The notes beneath the pieces were generated by a model. That model searched no databases. It was not told the DNA's origin and saw only the letters and a program-made list of their open reading frames with translations. The translations under genes were made by a program, and so were the position numbers. Source: Bacteroidota bacterium (GTDB taxonomy: Bacteria > Bacteroidota > Bacteroidia > Flavobacteriales > Flavobacteriaceae). Taken from it: a stretch of 64,000 nucleotides of DNA. Below are positions 16,216 to 25,466 of the stretch, piece after piece. The stretch lies in NCBI GenBank assembly GCA_023446155.1, contig JAEXIT010000017.1, forward strand, positions 62,001 through 126,000. Reading direction: 5' to 3'. Numbering within the stretch: the stretch's first letter is position 1; the number at the start of each line of letters is the position of its first letter.

Positions 16216-18429
16216 ATGAATACTTTTTGGCAGTTTATGAAGAGAAATTATAAGATTGTATTGTTGATAACCGCTTTGTCAGCAATACTTTGGAGTTTTA
16301 TGCCCAGCAAAAAATCAGATCCGGAAAAAGACCGTCTTTTACTGGAATTGCTGACATTCGTGTTGGAAAAAGGGCATTATGATCCGGTGCAGATGGATGA
16401 CGCGTTTTCAAAAAGTGTTTATAAAGAATACATCTCGGCGCTCGATCCGTCGAAACGATTCTTTATCCAGTCGGATCTTGATGAATTTTCGAAATACGAA
16501 ACACAAATCGATGATATGATCCGCAATAAGGATCTGACCTTTTTTGACCTTACGTATACCCGTTTGATGGAACGAATGGGAGAAGCCAAAGGGATTTATA
16601 AAGACATTCTGGCGCGTCCGTTTGATTTTAATACAGACGAGCAAATCAATCTGGATTATGACAAACAGCCGTTTTCCAAAAATAAACTGGAATTAAAAAA
16701 CCGTTGGGAAAAACAGTTAAAACTTAATGTATTGTCTTCCGTAACCGATAAACTGAAATTACAGGAAAAAGAGAAAGAAGATAAAGGAACCAAAAAAGAA
16801 GGAACAACCGCTAAAAAAGAATCCGATTCCAAACCGAAAACCATGGAAGAACTGGAGAAAAACTCCCGTGAAACCACTTTAAAATCGTTGGATGAATATT
16901 TTGGATTTGTTCAGGAATTAGGTCGCGACGACTGGTTTTCAGTGTATCTGAATTCGATTGTAGAGCGATTCGATCCGCATACCTTTTATTTCGCACCAGA
17001 CGACAAAGAGAAATTCGACATCAGCATTAGCGGAAGTCTGGAAGGAATCGGAGCGCGTTTACAAAAGAAAAATGACTATACCGAAATTACCGAACTTATC
17101 CCGGGCGGACCGGCATGGAGAGGTAAACTATTAGAACAGGGTGATGTGATCATGAAAGTAGCTCAGGGGAACGGAGAACCGGTAGATGTAGTGGGAATGC
17201 GTTTGGATGATGTGGTGAAAAAAATCAAAGGTAAAAAAGGAACCGAGGTTCGTTTAACCGTTAAAAAAGTGGACGGTACCATAAAAGTGATTCCAATTGT
17301 CCGTGAGGTGGTTGAAATTGAAGAAACCTATGCCAAATCATCGATCGTGAAAAAAGGGGATATGACCTATGGTATTATCAACCTTCCGAAATTCTATATC
17401 GATTTTGAAAATAAAGATAAAAGAGATGCTTTTAAAGATGTCGCTCAGGAAATCGAGCGTCTTAAAAAACAAAATGTTCAGGGTATTGTCATGGACCTTA
17501 GAGATAATGGAGGAGGATCATTACAAACCGTAGTGGATATGGTTGGTTTGTTTATCGATCAGGGACCGGTGGTTCAGGTGAAATCGGCTAACGGTAAAAA
17601 AGAAGTATTGTACAACAAACAATCAAAAGTACATTGGGACGGACCGTTGGTGGTTATGGTGAATAATTTCTCGGCTTCGGCATCGGAGATTTTTGCAGCA
17701 GCTATCCAGGATTACAAACGGGGTGTGGTTATCGGAAGTAAACATACCTATGGTAAAGGAACGGTACAAAATGTAATCGACCTGAACCAGTTTATCCGAA
17801 GCAATCCTTATGGCGACTTAGGGGCGTTGAAAACGACCACACAGAAATTCTACCGTGTTAACGGAGGTTCTACGCAACGCGAAGGGGTGTTGAGTGATAT
17901 CGTAATGCCGGATCGTTATTCGTATATCGATATGGGTGAGCGTGATATCGACAATGCGATGCCATGGGATAAAATTGACCCGGCGAATTACCAACCGGTA
18001 AAAGGATTGGATTTTACACCGGCTATTGCAAAAAGTAAAGAACGTATGGCGACTAGTGAACAATTCAAATTGATCGATGAAAACGCCAAGTGGATTAGTT
18101 CCCGTAAGGATGTAAATACACTAAGTTTGAATTTTAATAAATTCCGCGCAGAAGAAACAGCCGTTGAAAACACCGCTAAAAAATTCAAGGCACTGGCCGA
18201 TTATAAAAACAACTTGTCTTTTAGTTCGCTACCGTACGAAAAAGAACTGTTTAAAAATGATACCGTTTTGGCTCAGAAAAGAACGCGTTGGCATGAAAGT
18301 CTTGGAAACGATGTGTATGTAGATGAGGCGGTTAATATCTTAAACGATATGAAAAGTAGCGGGAAAGATATTAAAGGAACCATCACCTTAAAAGACAAAA
18401 AAAATAAAATAGTTGATAAAGTAAATTAA
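16216..18429 (+). CDS. prc: Carboxy-terminal processing protease Prc (tail-specific, S41)
   Basis: Periplasmic serine protease that degrades or trims proteins at their C-termini. 737 aa. A single membrane anchor lies at about 12-30. A PDZ domain follows at about 260-350 (SGSLEGIGARLQ, IPGGPAWRGKL). The S41 core has Ser488 within SASASEIF and Lys514 in TYGKGTVQ, the Ser-Lys dyad. The spacing is one residue longer than in the E. coli enzyme. A DUF3340-like helical tail completes it. Residues 175-205 form a highly charged Lys/Glu linker. The stop overlaps the start of the next gene by one base (TAATG), so an OppC-like permease is translationally coupled to it. Confidence 0.94.
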   Translation: MNTFWQFMKRNYKIVLLITALSAILWSFMPSKKSDPEKDRLLLELLTFVLEKGHYDPVQMDDAFSKSVYKEYISALDPSKRFFIQSDLDEFSKYETQIDDMIRNKDLTFFDLTYTRLMERMGEAKGIYKDILARPFDFNTDEQINLDYDKQPFSKNKLELKNRWEKQLKLNVLSSVTDKLKLQEKEKEDKGTKKEGTTAKKESDSKPKTMEELEKNSRETTLKSLDEYFGFVQELGRDDWFSVYLNSIVERFDPHTFYFAPDDKEKFDISISGSLEGIGARLQKKNDYTEITELIPGGPAWRGKLLEQGDVIMKVAQGNGEPVDVVGMRLDDVVKKIKGKKGTEVRLTVKKVDGTIKVIPIVREVVEIEETYAKSSIVKKGDMTYGIINLPKFYIDFENKDKRDAFKDVAQEIERLKKQNVQGIVMDLRDNGGGSLQTVVDMVGLFIDQGPVVQVKSANGKKEVLYNKQSKVHWDGPLVVMVNNFSASASEIFAAAIQDYKRGVVIGSKHTYGKGTVQNVIDLNQFIRSNPYGDLGALKTTTQKFYRVNGGSTQREGVLSDIVMPDRYSYIDMGERDIDNAMPWDKIDPANYQPVKGLDFTPAIAKSKERMATSEQFKLIDENAKWISSRKDVNTLSLNFNKFRAEETAVENTAKKFKALADYKNNLSFSSLPYEKELFKNDTVLAQKRTRWHESLGNDVYVDEAVNILNDMKSSGKDIKGTITLKDKKNKIVDKVN

Positions 18430-19535
18430 TGAGTTTATCAAATCAATCGCTTACTGCTTTAGCGCTTCAGAAGTTCCGCAGGAACTTTTGGGGCGTTTTC
18501 AGTTTTGTATTTATAGCCGTTCTGGTGTTCATTTCCATTTTTGGGTATTTTCTAGCACCGGATACCACCAAATATGCCAATTGGGGTGATTTGGCAATTC
18601 GTTCCAAAGAACCCGGATTTAAGGTGACCATGCTACAGGTTCCGTTGGAAAATCAACCCGAAAGCCATTGGTATGATTATTTTACGGGGCATCCGGAGAC
18701 GATGATGCAAAAGCCAATTAATAGTTATAAGATAGCAAACGACAGCTTGTATTTTGACGAATATTCGGAAGATAAGAGTATCGTCATTTCCGATAAAATT
18801 CCATTATCCGCTTTTGGAAAAAATGCCGACAGTAAGACGATTGAAAAAGAAAATATTTCCGAAAAGAAGTTCCTTCTGGGGACGGATAATCAAGGACGCG
18901 ATTTGCTTAGTCGCTTGATCATTGGATCGCGGGTTTCCATTGCGATCGGATTTGTGGCGGTTTTAATCTCATTGGTAGTTGGGATTTTCTTTGGTGCTTT
19001 GGCGGGTTATTACGGCGGCAAGATCGATGCGATGGTGATGTGGTTGATCAATGTGATCTGGTCGATTCCAACCTTGTTGTTGGTTATCGCGATTACACTG
19101 GCATTGGGAAAAGGATTCTGGCAGGTATTTGTTGCCGTAGGACTTACGATGTGGGTGGAAGTCGCCCGTGTAGTACGCGGACAGGTTATGGGAATTAAAG
19201 AAATGCAATACGTAACCGCGGCACGTGCTTTGGGATATACCAATAGTCGGATTATATTCCATCATATATTACCAAACAGTATGGCGCCGGTGATCGTAAT
19301 TTCGGCGGCCAATTTTGCCTCGGCGATTCTGGTCGAAAGCGGATTAAGCTTTTTAGGATTGGGCGCACAATTACCGGTACCAAGTTGGGGTGCTATGATC
19401 AAAGATAACTACAACTATATCATCCTTGGAAAACCATATCTGGCAATTATTCCGGGTGTGGCCATGTTGCTACTTGTTTTGGCCTTTATGATGATCGGAA
19501 ATGCCTTACGCGATGCACTTGATGTAAAAACGTAA
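18429..19535 (+). CDS. ABC transporter permease, OppC/DppC family, without visible partners
   Basis: Inner-membrane permease of the peptide/nickel type, 368 aa. TM1 is at about 19-42. The family block LLGTDNQGRDLLSRLI lies at about 147-162, some 80 residues later than in E. coli DppC, because of a hydrophilic insertion (about 43-145) predicted to be periplasmic. The EAA-type loop contacting the ATPase is ARALGYTNSRIIFHHILPN. No OppB-type permease, ATPase or binding protein is encoded nearby. It overlaps the prc stop by one base. The partner subunits are presumably elsewhere, or the protein works differently; transport substrate is unknown. Confidence 0.85.
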   Translation: MSLSNQSLTALALQKFRRNFWGVFSFVFIAVLVFISIFGYFLAPDTTKYANWGDLAIRSKEPGFKVTMLQVPLENQPESHWYDYFTGHPETMMQKPINSYKIANDSLYFDEYSEDKSIVISDKIPLSAFGKNADSKTIEKENISEKKFLLGTDNQGRDLLSRLIIGSRVSIAIGFVAVLISLVVGIFFGALAGYYGGKIDAMVMWLINVIWSIPTLLLVIAITLALGKGFWQVFVAVGLTMWVEVARVVRGQVMGIKEMQYVTAARALGYTNSRIIFHHILPNSMAPVIVISAANFASAILVESGLSFLGLGAQLPVPSWGAMIKDNYNYIILGKPYLAIIPGVAMLLLVLAFMMIGNALRDALDVKT

Positions 19536-19537
19536 AA

Positions 19538-19569
19538 ACAAAAAAGCCTTCATATGAAGGCTTTTTTGT
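19538..19569. terminator. Bidirectional terminator between permease and coiled-coil gene
   Basis: A perfect 32-bp palindrome containing AAAAAAGCCTTC and its complement around ATAT. It sits between two convergent stop codons and has A and T tracts on both sides, so it can serve both strands. Its last base touches the stop codon of the minus-strand gene. Confidence 0.88.
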
Positions 19570-20087
19570 TACGCATTAGGATTGAGATTTTTCAGGTTTA
19601 ATTGCGCTTCCTGTAATTCAATTTTGCGCTCTTTATTTTTGTTGCTCAGTTTTAAAAGCTTTTTCTTCCATTTGATATCGTCTTCAGCGGTAAGCTTATT
19701 TTTGTCTTGTAAGGTTTTATACTTTGAAGATTGTTTGTCTAAATCCTTCTGACTGTCGGCTAATCTGTCGGTTGCTTTGTGTACGTTTTTCTGAGCCTTT
19801 TCAATATCTTTTTTGATTTTTTCGGCTTTTTGTAATTCTTTGGCCAGTCGTTTTTGTTCTTTTTCGGCGGCTTTACGCTGCTTTTCGGCTTCCTTAAGCG
19901 CTACTTCATGTTCTTTAAGTTTTGCTTTTTCCAGTCGCTCTTTTTCTTCTTTGATTTTTTTTAAGTCTTCAAGACTTTGTGTAAGGTGGGTTTCGGCATT
20001 GTTGCTAACGGTTTCTTTCGAAATTTCCTGTCCAAAACTAAACTGCGTTGTAATAACAGCTAGTGCAACCATCAATTTTACTTTCAT
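19569..20087 (-). CDS. Exported coiled-coil protein of unknown function
   Basis: 172 aa from the chosen ATG. A signal peptide (MKVKLMVALAVITTQFSFGQ) is followed by an almost uninterrupted Lys/Glu/Ala/Gln-rich coiled coil (about residues 30-160), with repeats such as EKERLEKAKLKEHE and AEKEQKRLAKEL. An in-frame ATG five codons upstream (20102) is possible, but the chosen one starts a standard leader. No catalytic motif is present. It may be a periplasmic scaffold; function is not recognised. It is monocistronic, flanked by a shared terminator and a divergent nuclease gene. Confidence 0.72.
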   Translation of the reverse strand: MKVKLMVALAVITTQFSFGQEISKETVSNNAETHLTQSLEDLKKIKEEKERLEKAKLKEHEVALKEAEKQRKAAEKEQKRLAKELQKAEKIKKDIEKAQKNVHKATDRLADSQKDLDKQSSKYKTLQDKNKLTAEDDIKWKKKLLKLSNKNKERKIELQEAQLNLKNLNPNA

Positions 20088-20178
20088 AGATACTACTTTC
20101 ATTAATTTTAAGAGGGTTATAACTATTTACTATCTTTACAAATGTAACAAAAATTAAGCCATGCCTTTAGTAATAGCG

Positions 20179-21012
20179 ATGAAACGACCTGTATTTCTGA
20201 TAAAACTCTTTTTCGTGTTTGTTTTCTTTTTTTCGTGTGATAAAAAGACACCCGCAACACCGGATACCGTTTTGTCTGAAGTGTCAGAAAATGGAATTGT
20301 GGCTTCGAAAGATACCGTGGCAACAACTTTTAGAACGACGGATTTTGATTATTTCCCGACATCAACAACCGGAGTGGTGATCAACCATGAGGCGTATTCC
20401 TTTTCCTATGCCGAACCCTACGAACAAGCGGAATGGGTAGCCTATACGCTAACAAAAAACGATTTGTCGAACCAGAATTTTAAGCGTCCGTTGTTTGTGG
20501 AAGATAAAGCTGTGAAGTCGGGATCGGCGAGTTGGCGGAACTACAAACAATCCGGTTATGATAAAGGACATTTGTGTCCGGCTGGTGATCGGAAAAAGAA
20601 TTATAAAATGTTTGAAGAAACCTTTCTGACGTCTAATATAGCGCCGCAATTGCATCATTTTAATGATGGTGTCTGGAACCGACTGGAGCAGAAGGTACGC
20701 TATTGGGCTACAAAATACGACGGATTATATGTGGTAACCGGAGGCGTTTTATCTGAAAACTTAAAAACCATCGGCAAAGAAAATGTCGCCGTTCCGAATT
20801 ATTTCTATAAAGTACTGATGACCAAAAAGGGCGATAAAATGATCGGATTCCTGGTGCCGCATGCCGTTAGCGACCGACCGTTATACGAATTTGTAGTCGA
20901 CGTGGATACGATTGAAAAACTGACCGGTATCGATTTCTTTCCGCAATTACCGGATGCGATCGAAAATAAATTCGAAAAGAACAGCGATTATAAAGCCTGG
21001 AGTTTTAATTAG
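20179..21012 (+). CDS. DNA/RNA non-specific endonuclease, lipoprotein
   Basis: Secreted nuclease of the NUC1/EndoG beta-beta-alpha-metal family, which cuts DNA and RNA without sequence preference. From the ATG at 20179 the protein is 277 aa and opens with a lipoprotein signal ending FFFSC (Cys20). An upstream ATG at 20161 is possible but lengthens the leader without need. The catalytic block is YDKGHLCPAGDR (His131, a variant of DRGH), the metal-binding Asn is in SNIAPQ (about 153), and VWNRLEQKVRYWA follows as in the family. It could serve nutrient scavenging or removal of extracellular DNA; no immunity protein is adjacent, which argues against a toxin. Confidence 0.9.
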   Translation: MKRPVFLIKLFFVFVFFFSCDKKTPATPDTVLSEVSENGIVASKDTVATTFRTTDFDYFPTSTTGVVINHEAYSFSYAEPYEQAEWVAYTLTKNDLSNQNFKRPLFVEDKAVKSGSASWRNYKQSGYDKGHLCPAGDRKKNYKMFEETFLTSNIAPQLHHFNDGVWNRLEQKVRYWATKYDGLYVVTGGVLSENLKTIGKENVAVPNYFYKVLMTKKGDKMIGFLVPHAVSDRPLYEFVVDVDTIEKLTGIDFFPQLPDAIENKFEKNSDYKAWSFN

Positions 21013-21013
21013 A

Positions 21014-22270
21014 TTACCATTCGTTTACTTTGTTGGCATCCATTTTCAGGAATACAAACAGTAAAATCGTAAATGCCCATAAACTCGATCCACCGTACGA
21101 GAAAAAGGGTAGTGGTACTCCAATGGTCGGGAACATCTTAATTAGCATCGAAATATTTACAAAAAAGTGGGTAAACAGGAACGTTGCGACACAATAGCCG
21201 TATACCCGGCTGAATTTTGTTTTTTGATGTTCGGCCAGATAAATAATCCGCATAAAAAGAGTGACAAATAATACGATTACAACCGAAGCACCGGCAAATC
21301 CCCATTCCTCACCAACGGTCGTGAAAATATAATCGGTATGCTGTTCCGGTACGAAACCTCCTTTGGTTTGGGTTCCTTCGAGATAGCCTTTGCCAAGCCA
21401 GCTTCCGGATCCAATGGCAATCATCGACTGATTCAGGTTATATCCTTCACGCTGCATGTTTACATCTTTTCCTAGAAGTACATTGATACGGTCTTTTTGG
21501 TGAGCCTCCAATACGTTTTCGTAGACATAATCCACTGAAAACACAAATCCCGTTATCAATACAAAAATAATCCCGTAAACAATAGGATTCCGGTTGATAC
21601 GACGGTTAAAGATATAATGGATGATCATTATAATAAGTGCCAGTATAACGATAAATACCGGTTTAACAATGAGTGCCAGAATAAAGAGGGCGATGGCAAT
21701 AAAACCGGTCCAAAGATACCAACTGGGTAATCCTTCGCGATATAATACGAATACCAATGAAATAAAAATCATGGCACTACCGGCATCGGGCTGTAAAAGG
21801 ATCAAAACAACCGGAAATCCAAATACTGCCAGTGCAATTAACTGGTGTTTAAATAGTTTGATATTGATCTGAGTGTCACTGAGTAACTTAGCCAAAAGTA
21901 AAGCGGTGGCCGTTTTTACGAACTCAGACGGCTGAAACCCAAAACCGCCAAACTGGTACCAGTTGGTCTGACCTTTAATGGTCTTACCAAAGGCAAATAG
22001 CCCGAGGAGGAGAACAATACCAAGCGCGTAGAATACAATGGCGTACTTTTCGAATATTTTGGCATCTACAGAAAGTATGGTAAAAATCAACGGGACGGTT
22101 AGCATGATAAAAAGCATCTGCTTACCGTAGGTCTGACTTAGGTCAAAAATTGAGGTTTCCTCAAGGGGTAACGAAGCCGAGTAGATATTCATCCACCCCA
22201 TGATCACCAATACTACATATATAAGTATGGTAATCCAATCGATATTATTCGCTACGCTCTGATTCTTCAT
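21014..22270 (-). CDS. rodA: Rod shape-determining protein RodA (SEDS glycosyltransferase)
   Basis: Polymerises lipid II into glycan strands during side-wall growth, working with PBP2. 418 aa, about ten membrane spans. The SEDS signature is present: FVPEQHTDYIFTTVGEEWGF with the catalytic Asp of HTD, GGFGFQPSEFVK and LPFFSYGGSS near the C-terminus. The start overlaps the mrdA stop by one base (TAATG), so its translation is coupled to its partner. It is the last gene of mreB-mreC-mreD-mrdA-rodA. Confidence 0.95.
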   Translation of the reverse strand: MKNQSVANNIDWITILIYVVLVIMGWMNIYSASLPLEETSIFDLSQTYGKQMLFIMLTVPLIFTILSVDAKIFEKYAIVFYALGIVLLLGLFAFGKTIKGQTNWYQFGGFGFQPSEFVKTATALLLAKLLSDTQINIKLFKHQLIALAVFGFPVVLILLQPDAGSAMIFISLVFVLYREGLPSWYLWTGFIAIALFILALIVKPVFIVILALIIMIIHYIFNRRINRNPIVYGIIFVLITGFVFSVDYVYENVLEAHQKDRINVLLGKDVNMQREGYNLNQSMIAIGSGSWLGKGYLEGTQTKGGFVPEQHTDYIFTTVGEEWGFAGASVVIVLFVTLFMRIIYLAEHQKTKFSRVYGYCVATFLFTHFFVNISMLIKMFPTIGVPLPFFSYGGSSLWAFTILLFVFLKMDANKVNEW

Positions 22271-24132
22271 TATCTGTTATTGATTGTAAAAGGTACCCCA
22301 CTGGTTACCTTGTCGTATTCATGTTGTAAACTGCCTTCCAGCATTCGTTTTTCCAAATCGGTACGGGTGATGGTCTTTTTCAGATACTTCTCAATCATCA
22401 AACTGGAAATAGGCCCGGCCCAACGTGCTCCCCAATAACCGTTTTCTACCAATACGGCGATGGCGATTTTAGGATCGTTACGCGGTGCAAATGCTACGAA
22501 AACCGAGTGGTCGGTTAGCTGTACTCTTTTTCCGTTGATTTTGGTAAAGTTTTCGGCCGTACCGGTTTTACCGCAAATCTCAATTCCTTCTACGCGAAGG
22601 CTGGCTGCAGTACCCATGTTGTATACGTCGAATAAACCATCAATAACTGGTCGGAAATATTGTTTGTCGATAGAAGTGACATGTTTTGTGGTGAACTTCT
22701 TGTCGATTTTATGTTTTTCAATTTTTCGGATTACGTGAGGCGTATAATAATATCCTTCGTTTGCAATAGTAGCCATCATATTAGCCAGCTGAATAGGTGT
22801 CATAGTTACCTCTCCCTGTCCGATGGAATTGGAAATAATGGTCGTACTTTTCCACCCTCCGTTTGGATACCAACGATCGTAATAGCGAGAAGTCGGGATA
22901 TGTCCTTTTCTTCCCGGTGGAAGATCGTATCCCATAAAGTTCCCCAATCCGAAGCTTTTCATGTGGGCACTCCAGGCATCTACACCAAAACGCGGTTTGT
23001 TGTATTTTTCGATGGTTCGTTTAAATACGTTGGCAAAATAGGCATTACAGGATTTGTAAATACCGTTGTGTAATTTGATGTTTCCACCCGGACAGTGGCA
23101 TTTCATAAAGGCGCCTCTACCGTAAGAGAATCCATGGTGGCATACAAAAGTCGTATTTTCGTCGATTACTTCTTCCTGAAGTCCGGCCAAACCGGTTAGT
23201 ATTTTAAAAGGCGATCCCGGCGGATATTCAGCTAAAAGTCCACGGTCGTATAATGGCTTTGCAATCGAATCGTTGTAAAGCATGGTATAATTCTTTGAAC
23301 GCTCGCGGCCTACCAAAATTGCCGGATCGTACGATGGAGCAGTCACCAAAGCCAGAATTTCACCGGTTTTGGGTTCGATGGCAACAATACCACCGCGTTT
23401 GTTTACCATCAAAGCTTCGCCATACTTTTGAAGTTCCGAATCGATGGTCAGGGTGATGTCTTCTCCCTGAACGGCAATCGTATCGTAAATACCTTCTTTA
23501 TAAGGGCCGATTTCGCGGTTAAAACGATCCCGCTGAATGTATTTCACACCTTTGGTACCGCGTAGAACCTCCTCATACATCTGTTCTACACCCTGCATAC
23601 CAATTAAATCCCCACTTTTATAATAGGGCTTCTTTTTGATGATATTGTCGTTTACCTGTGTGATATACCCGAAGATGTTGGCACCCACGGTAACCTGATA
23701 GTCCCGTAAGGAACGCTTTAAAACTTCAAAACCCGAAAATTTGCGGATCTTTTCCTGAAAAGCGGCATATTCCATTTTGTTTAACTGAGCGATAAACACC
23801 GAGGGTAGCATCGGACTATAAACGCGTGCCTTTTCAATTTTTTTGATAAACTCTTCTTTGGTAATATTAAGAAGATTACAAAATTCCAGCGTATCGATAT
23901 TTTTAACATCTTTAGGTGTTACCATAATATCATACGACGGTTGGTTGGCCACCAATAACTGGCCATTACGATCGTAGATATAACCGCGTTCCGGATATTC
24001 GTATTTGATTTTGATGGCATTATTATCCGATTTTTGAATATAAGAATCGTCTAAAATCTGCAAATAGAAAAGCCGTGCCATTATCAGCAGTGCTGCAATA
24101 ACAATCAACCCGGGTAATAAAAGTTTTCTCAT
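22270..24132 (-). CDS. mrdA: Penicillin-binding protein 2 (elongation transpeptidase)
   Basis: Class B PBP that crosslinks new murein in the elongasome. 620 aa. One N-terminal membrane anchor (about 5-25) precedes the pedestal domain with YPERGYIYDRNGQLL. The transpeptidase domain has the three canonical motifs: Ser307-Pro-Phe-Lys310 (PPGSPFK), Ser361-Cys-Asn363 and Lys522-Thr-Gly524 (CGKTGTAEN). It overlaps mreD by four bases at its start and rodA by one base at its end, as expected for a tightly coupled operon. Confidence 0.96.
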   Translation of the reverse strand: MRKLLLPGLIVIAALLIMARLFYLQILDDSYIQKSDNNAIKIKYEYPERGYIYDRNGQLLVANQPSYDIMVTPKDVKNIDTLEFCNLLNITKEEFIKKIEKARVYSPMLPSVFIAQLNKMEYAAFQEKIRKFSGFEVLKRSLRDYQVTVGANIFGYITQVNDNIIKKKPYYKSGDLIGMQGVEQMYEEVLRGTKGVKYIQRDRFNREIGPYKEGIYDTIAVQGEDITLTIDSELQKYGEALMVNKRGGIVAIEPKTGEILALVTAPSYDPAILVGRERSKNYTMLYNDSIAKPLYDRGLLAEYPPGSPFKILTGLAGLQEEVIDENTTFVCHHGFSYGRGAFMKCHCPGGNIKLHNGIYKSCNAYFANVFKRTIEKYNKPRFGVDAWSAHMKSFGLGNFMGYDLPPGRKGHIPTSRYYDRWYPNGGWKSTTIISNSIGQGEVTMTPIQLANMMATIANEGYYYTPHVIRKIEKHKIDKKFTTKHVTSIDKQYFRPVIDGLFDVYNMGTAASLRVEGIEICGKTGTAENFTKINGKRVQLTDHSVFVAFAPRNDPKIAIAVLVENGYWGARWAGPISSLMIEKYLKKTITRTDLEKRMLEGSLQHEYDKVTSGVPFTINNR

Positions 24133-24635
24133 CGTTTGCTAGGCTTAATTAAATAAATAATTATGATGCAAAGCAGTAAGGTAAATATAGTGCTTAGTAA
24201 AGTTCGCAATAAAATATCCCAAATAAAATTAAAACGGAATATTTCTAATAAATATAATACTAAATGATGGGTGACTACAGCAATGAGAATAAACGAAAAG
24301 CGTTCGGGTGTTAATTTATCGGTGATTTTAACCGTTTGGTATTCATAACTCACCCCAAATGAGAATTTAAAAAAGGTAGGTCTCAAATAAGCCAGGGTTA
24401 CGCAGGCAGCCGCATGTACACCTCCGGAATTGGAAAACATATCCATTACAAGTCCGAGGAAAAAACTGGCTACCAGCAAACCGGCTTTACTACCGTTTAC
24501 CGGGTACAAAATAATAAAAAGAATGTACGGATAGGGGTTAATAAAACCCAGAAAGTCGATGTTGTTAAAGATAACAACCTGTATAGCGAGCAGCACGACA
24601 AATCGTAAGCTATTTGTAATAAACGTACTATTCAT
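24129..24635 (-). CDS. mreD: Rod shape-determining membrane protein MreD
   Basis: 168 aa, five to six hydrophobic segments and few conserved residues, typical of MreD. The N-terminal helix is followed by FLGFINPYPYILFIILYP, and FFLGLVMDMFSNSGGVHA matches the family pattern. Its place between mreC (8-bp overlap) and mrdA (4-bp overlap) secures the assignment. It is thought to link the MreB filament with MreC and the murein enzymes. Confidence 0.92.
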   Translation of the reverse strand: MNSTFITNSLRFVVLLAIQVVIFNNIDFLGFINPYPYILFIILYPVNGSKAGLLVASFFLGLVMDMFSNSGGVHAAACVTLAYLRPTFFKFSFGVSYEYQTVKITDKLTPERFSFILIAVVTHHLVLYLLEIFRFNFIWDILLRTLLSTIFTLLLCIIIIYLIKPSKR

Positions 24636-25455
24636 TTTTTGTTTCTTCTTCTAATTTCTGGATTTCCTGTTTTTTCACGTTTTCGATTACGTACACATGG
24701 CCTAAATTGGTCATGTCGTTAAATAAACGAACGTTTAGTGTATAATAATTCGTTGCCTTGTCGATATACACTTTGTCGATGGTACCGATAGGGATATTTT
24801 CAGGGAAAATTTCCGAACGACCACCGGTTACAATGGTATCGCCTTTACGTACTGAAGCCAGACGAGGGACATCGATCAATTGCGCAAATCCTACGTTTTT
24901 ACCATTCCAGGTTAAGGATCCAAAATGATTCGACTTTTTGATTTTAGCATTGATTTTAGACTTGATATTCAAAACGCTTTGTACGGTCGAATAACCATTA
25001 GAAGTCTTTTCGATCATACCAACCACTCCCAAACTGTTTACGACACCCATATCGGGTTTGATACCGTCTTTTTCACCGCCTAATAACGTGAGGTAATTTT
25101 CTTTACTGTTAAATGTATTGTTGATTACCTTGGCATTATACACTTTTACATTTTCCATTCCCGCCGGTTTTGGCAAAGCATTTCCGGCCGTTAATGAATC
25201 GGGATTGTTAAAAAGCAGTTTTTTCAACTGGGCGTTTTCATTGGCCAGCTGGTTGTTTTGTTCGCGAAGGTTCAGGTATTCTTTAACGTTATTGATCTTT
25301 TCATATACAAATCCGGTAAAGACATTTGCCGAACTAATATAACGGCTTCTATGGTAGGAATGGGATTGTATGGTCAATGATAAAGAAATGCCCAAAAGCA
25401 GCAAAAACAGTAAGCGGTTACTGTTTTTTAATATAAAGTTAAAGATTTGCTGCAT
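24628..25455 (-). CDS. mreC: Rod shape-determining protein MreC
   Basis: 275 aa bitopic protein. It has a membrane helix at about 12-30, a short coiled coil (about 60-85, NLREQNNQLANENAQLKKLL) and a periplasmic beta-rich domain containing DGIKPDMGVVNSLGVVG and VRKGDTIVTGGRSEIFP, the two conserved MreC blocks. It bridges cytoplasmic MreB and periplasmic PBP2. The gene is 11 bp after mreB and overlaps mreD by 8 bp. Confidence 0.94.
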   Translation of the reverse strand: MQQIFNFILKNSNRLLFLLLLGISLSLTIQSHSYHRSRYISSANVFTGFVYEKINNVKEYLNLREQNNQLANENAQLKKLLFNNPDSLTAGNALPKPAGMENVKVYNAKVINNTFNSKENYLTLLGGEKDGIKPDMGVVNSLGVVGMIEKTSNGYSTVQSVLNIKSKINAKIKKSNHFGSLTWNGKNVGFAQLIDVPRLASVRKGDTIVTGGRSEIFPENIPIGTIDKVYIDKATNYYTLNVRLFNDMTNLGHVYVIENVKKQEIQKLEEETKNE

Positions 25456-25466
25456 GAATTAGTTCT

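Noticed and set aside
20179..21012. Nuclease as a contact-dependent toxin
   Set aside because: No adjacent immunity gene, and it has a lipoprotein signal rather than a toxin delivery domain; nutrient or biofilm nuclease is more likely.
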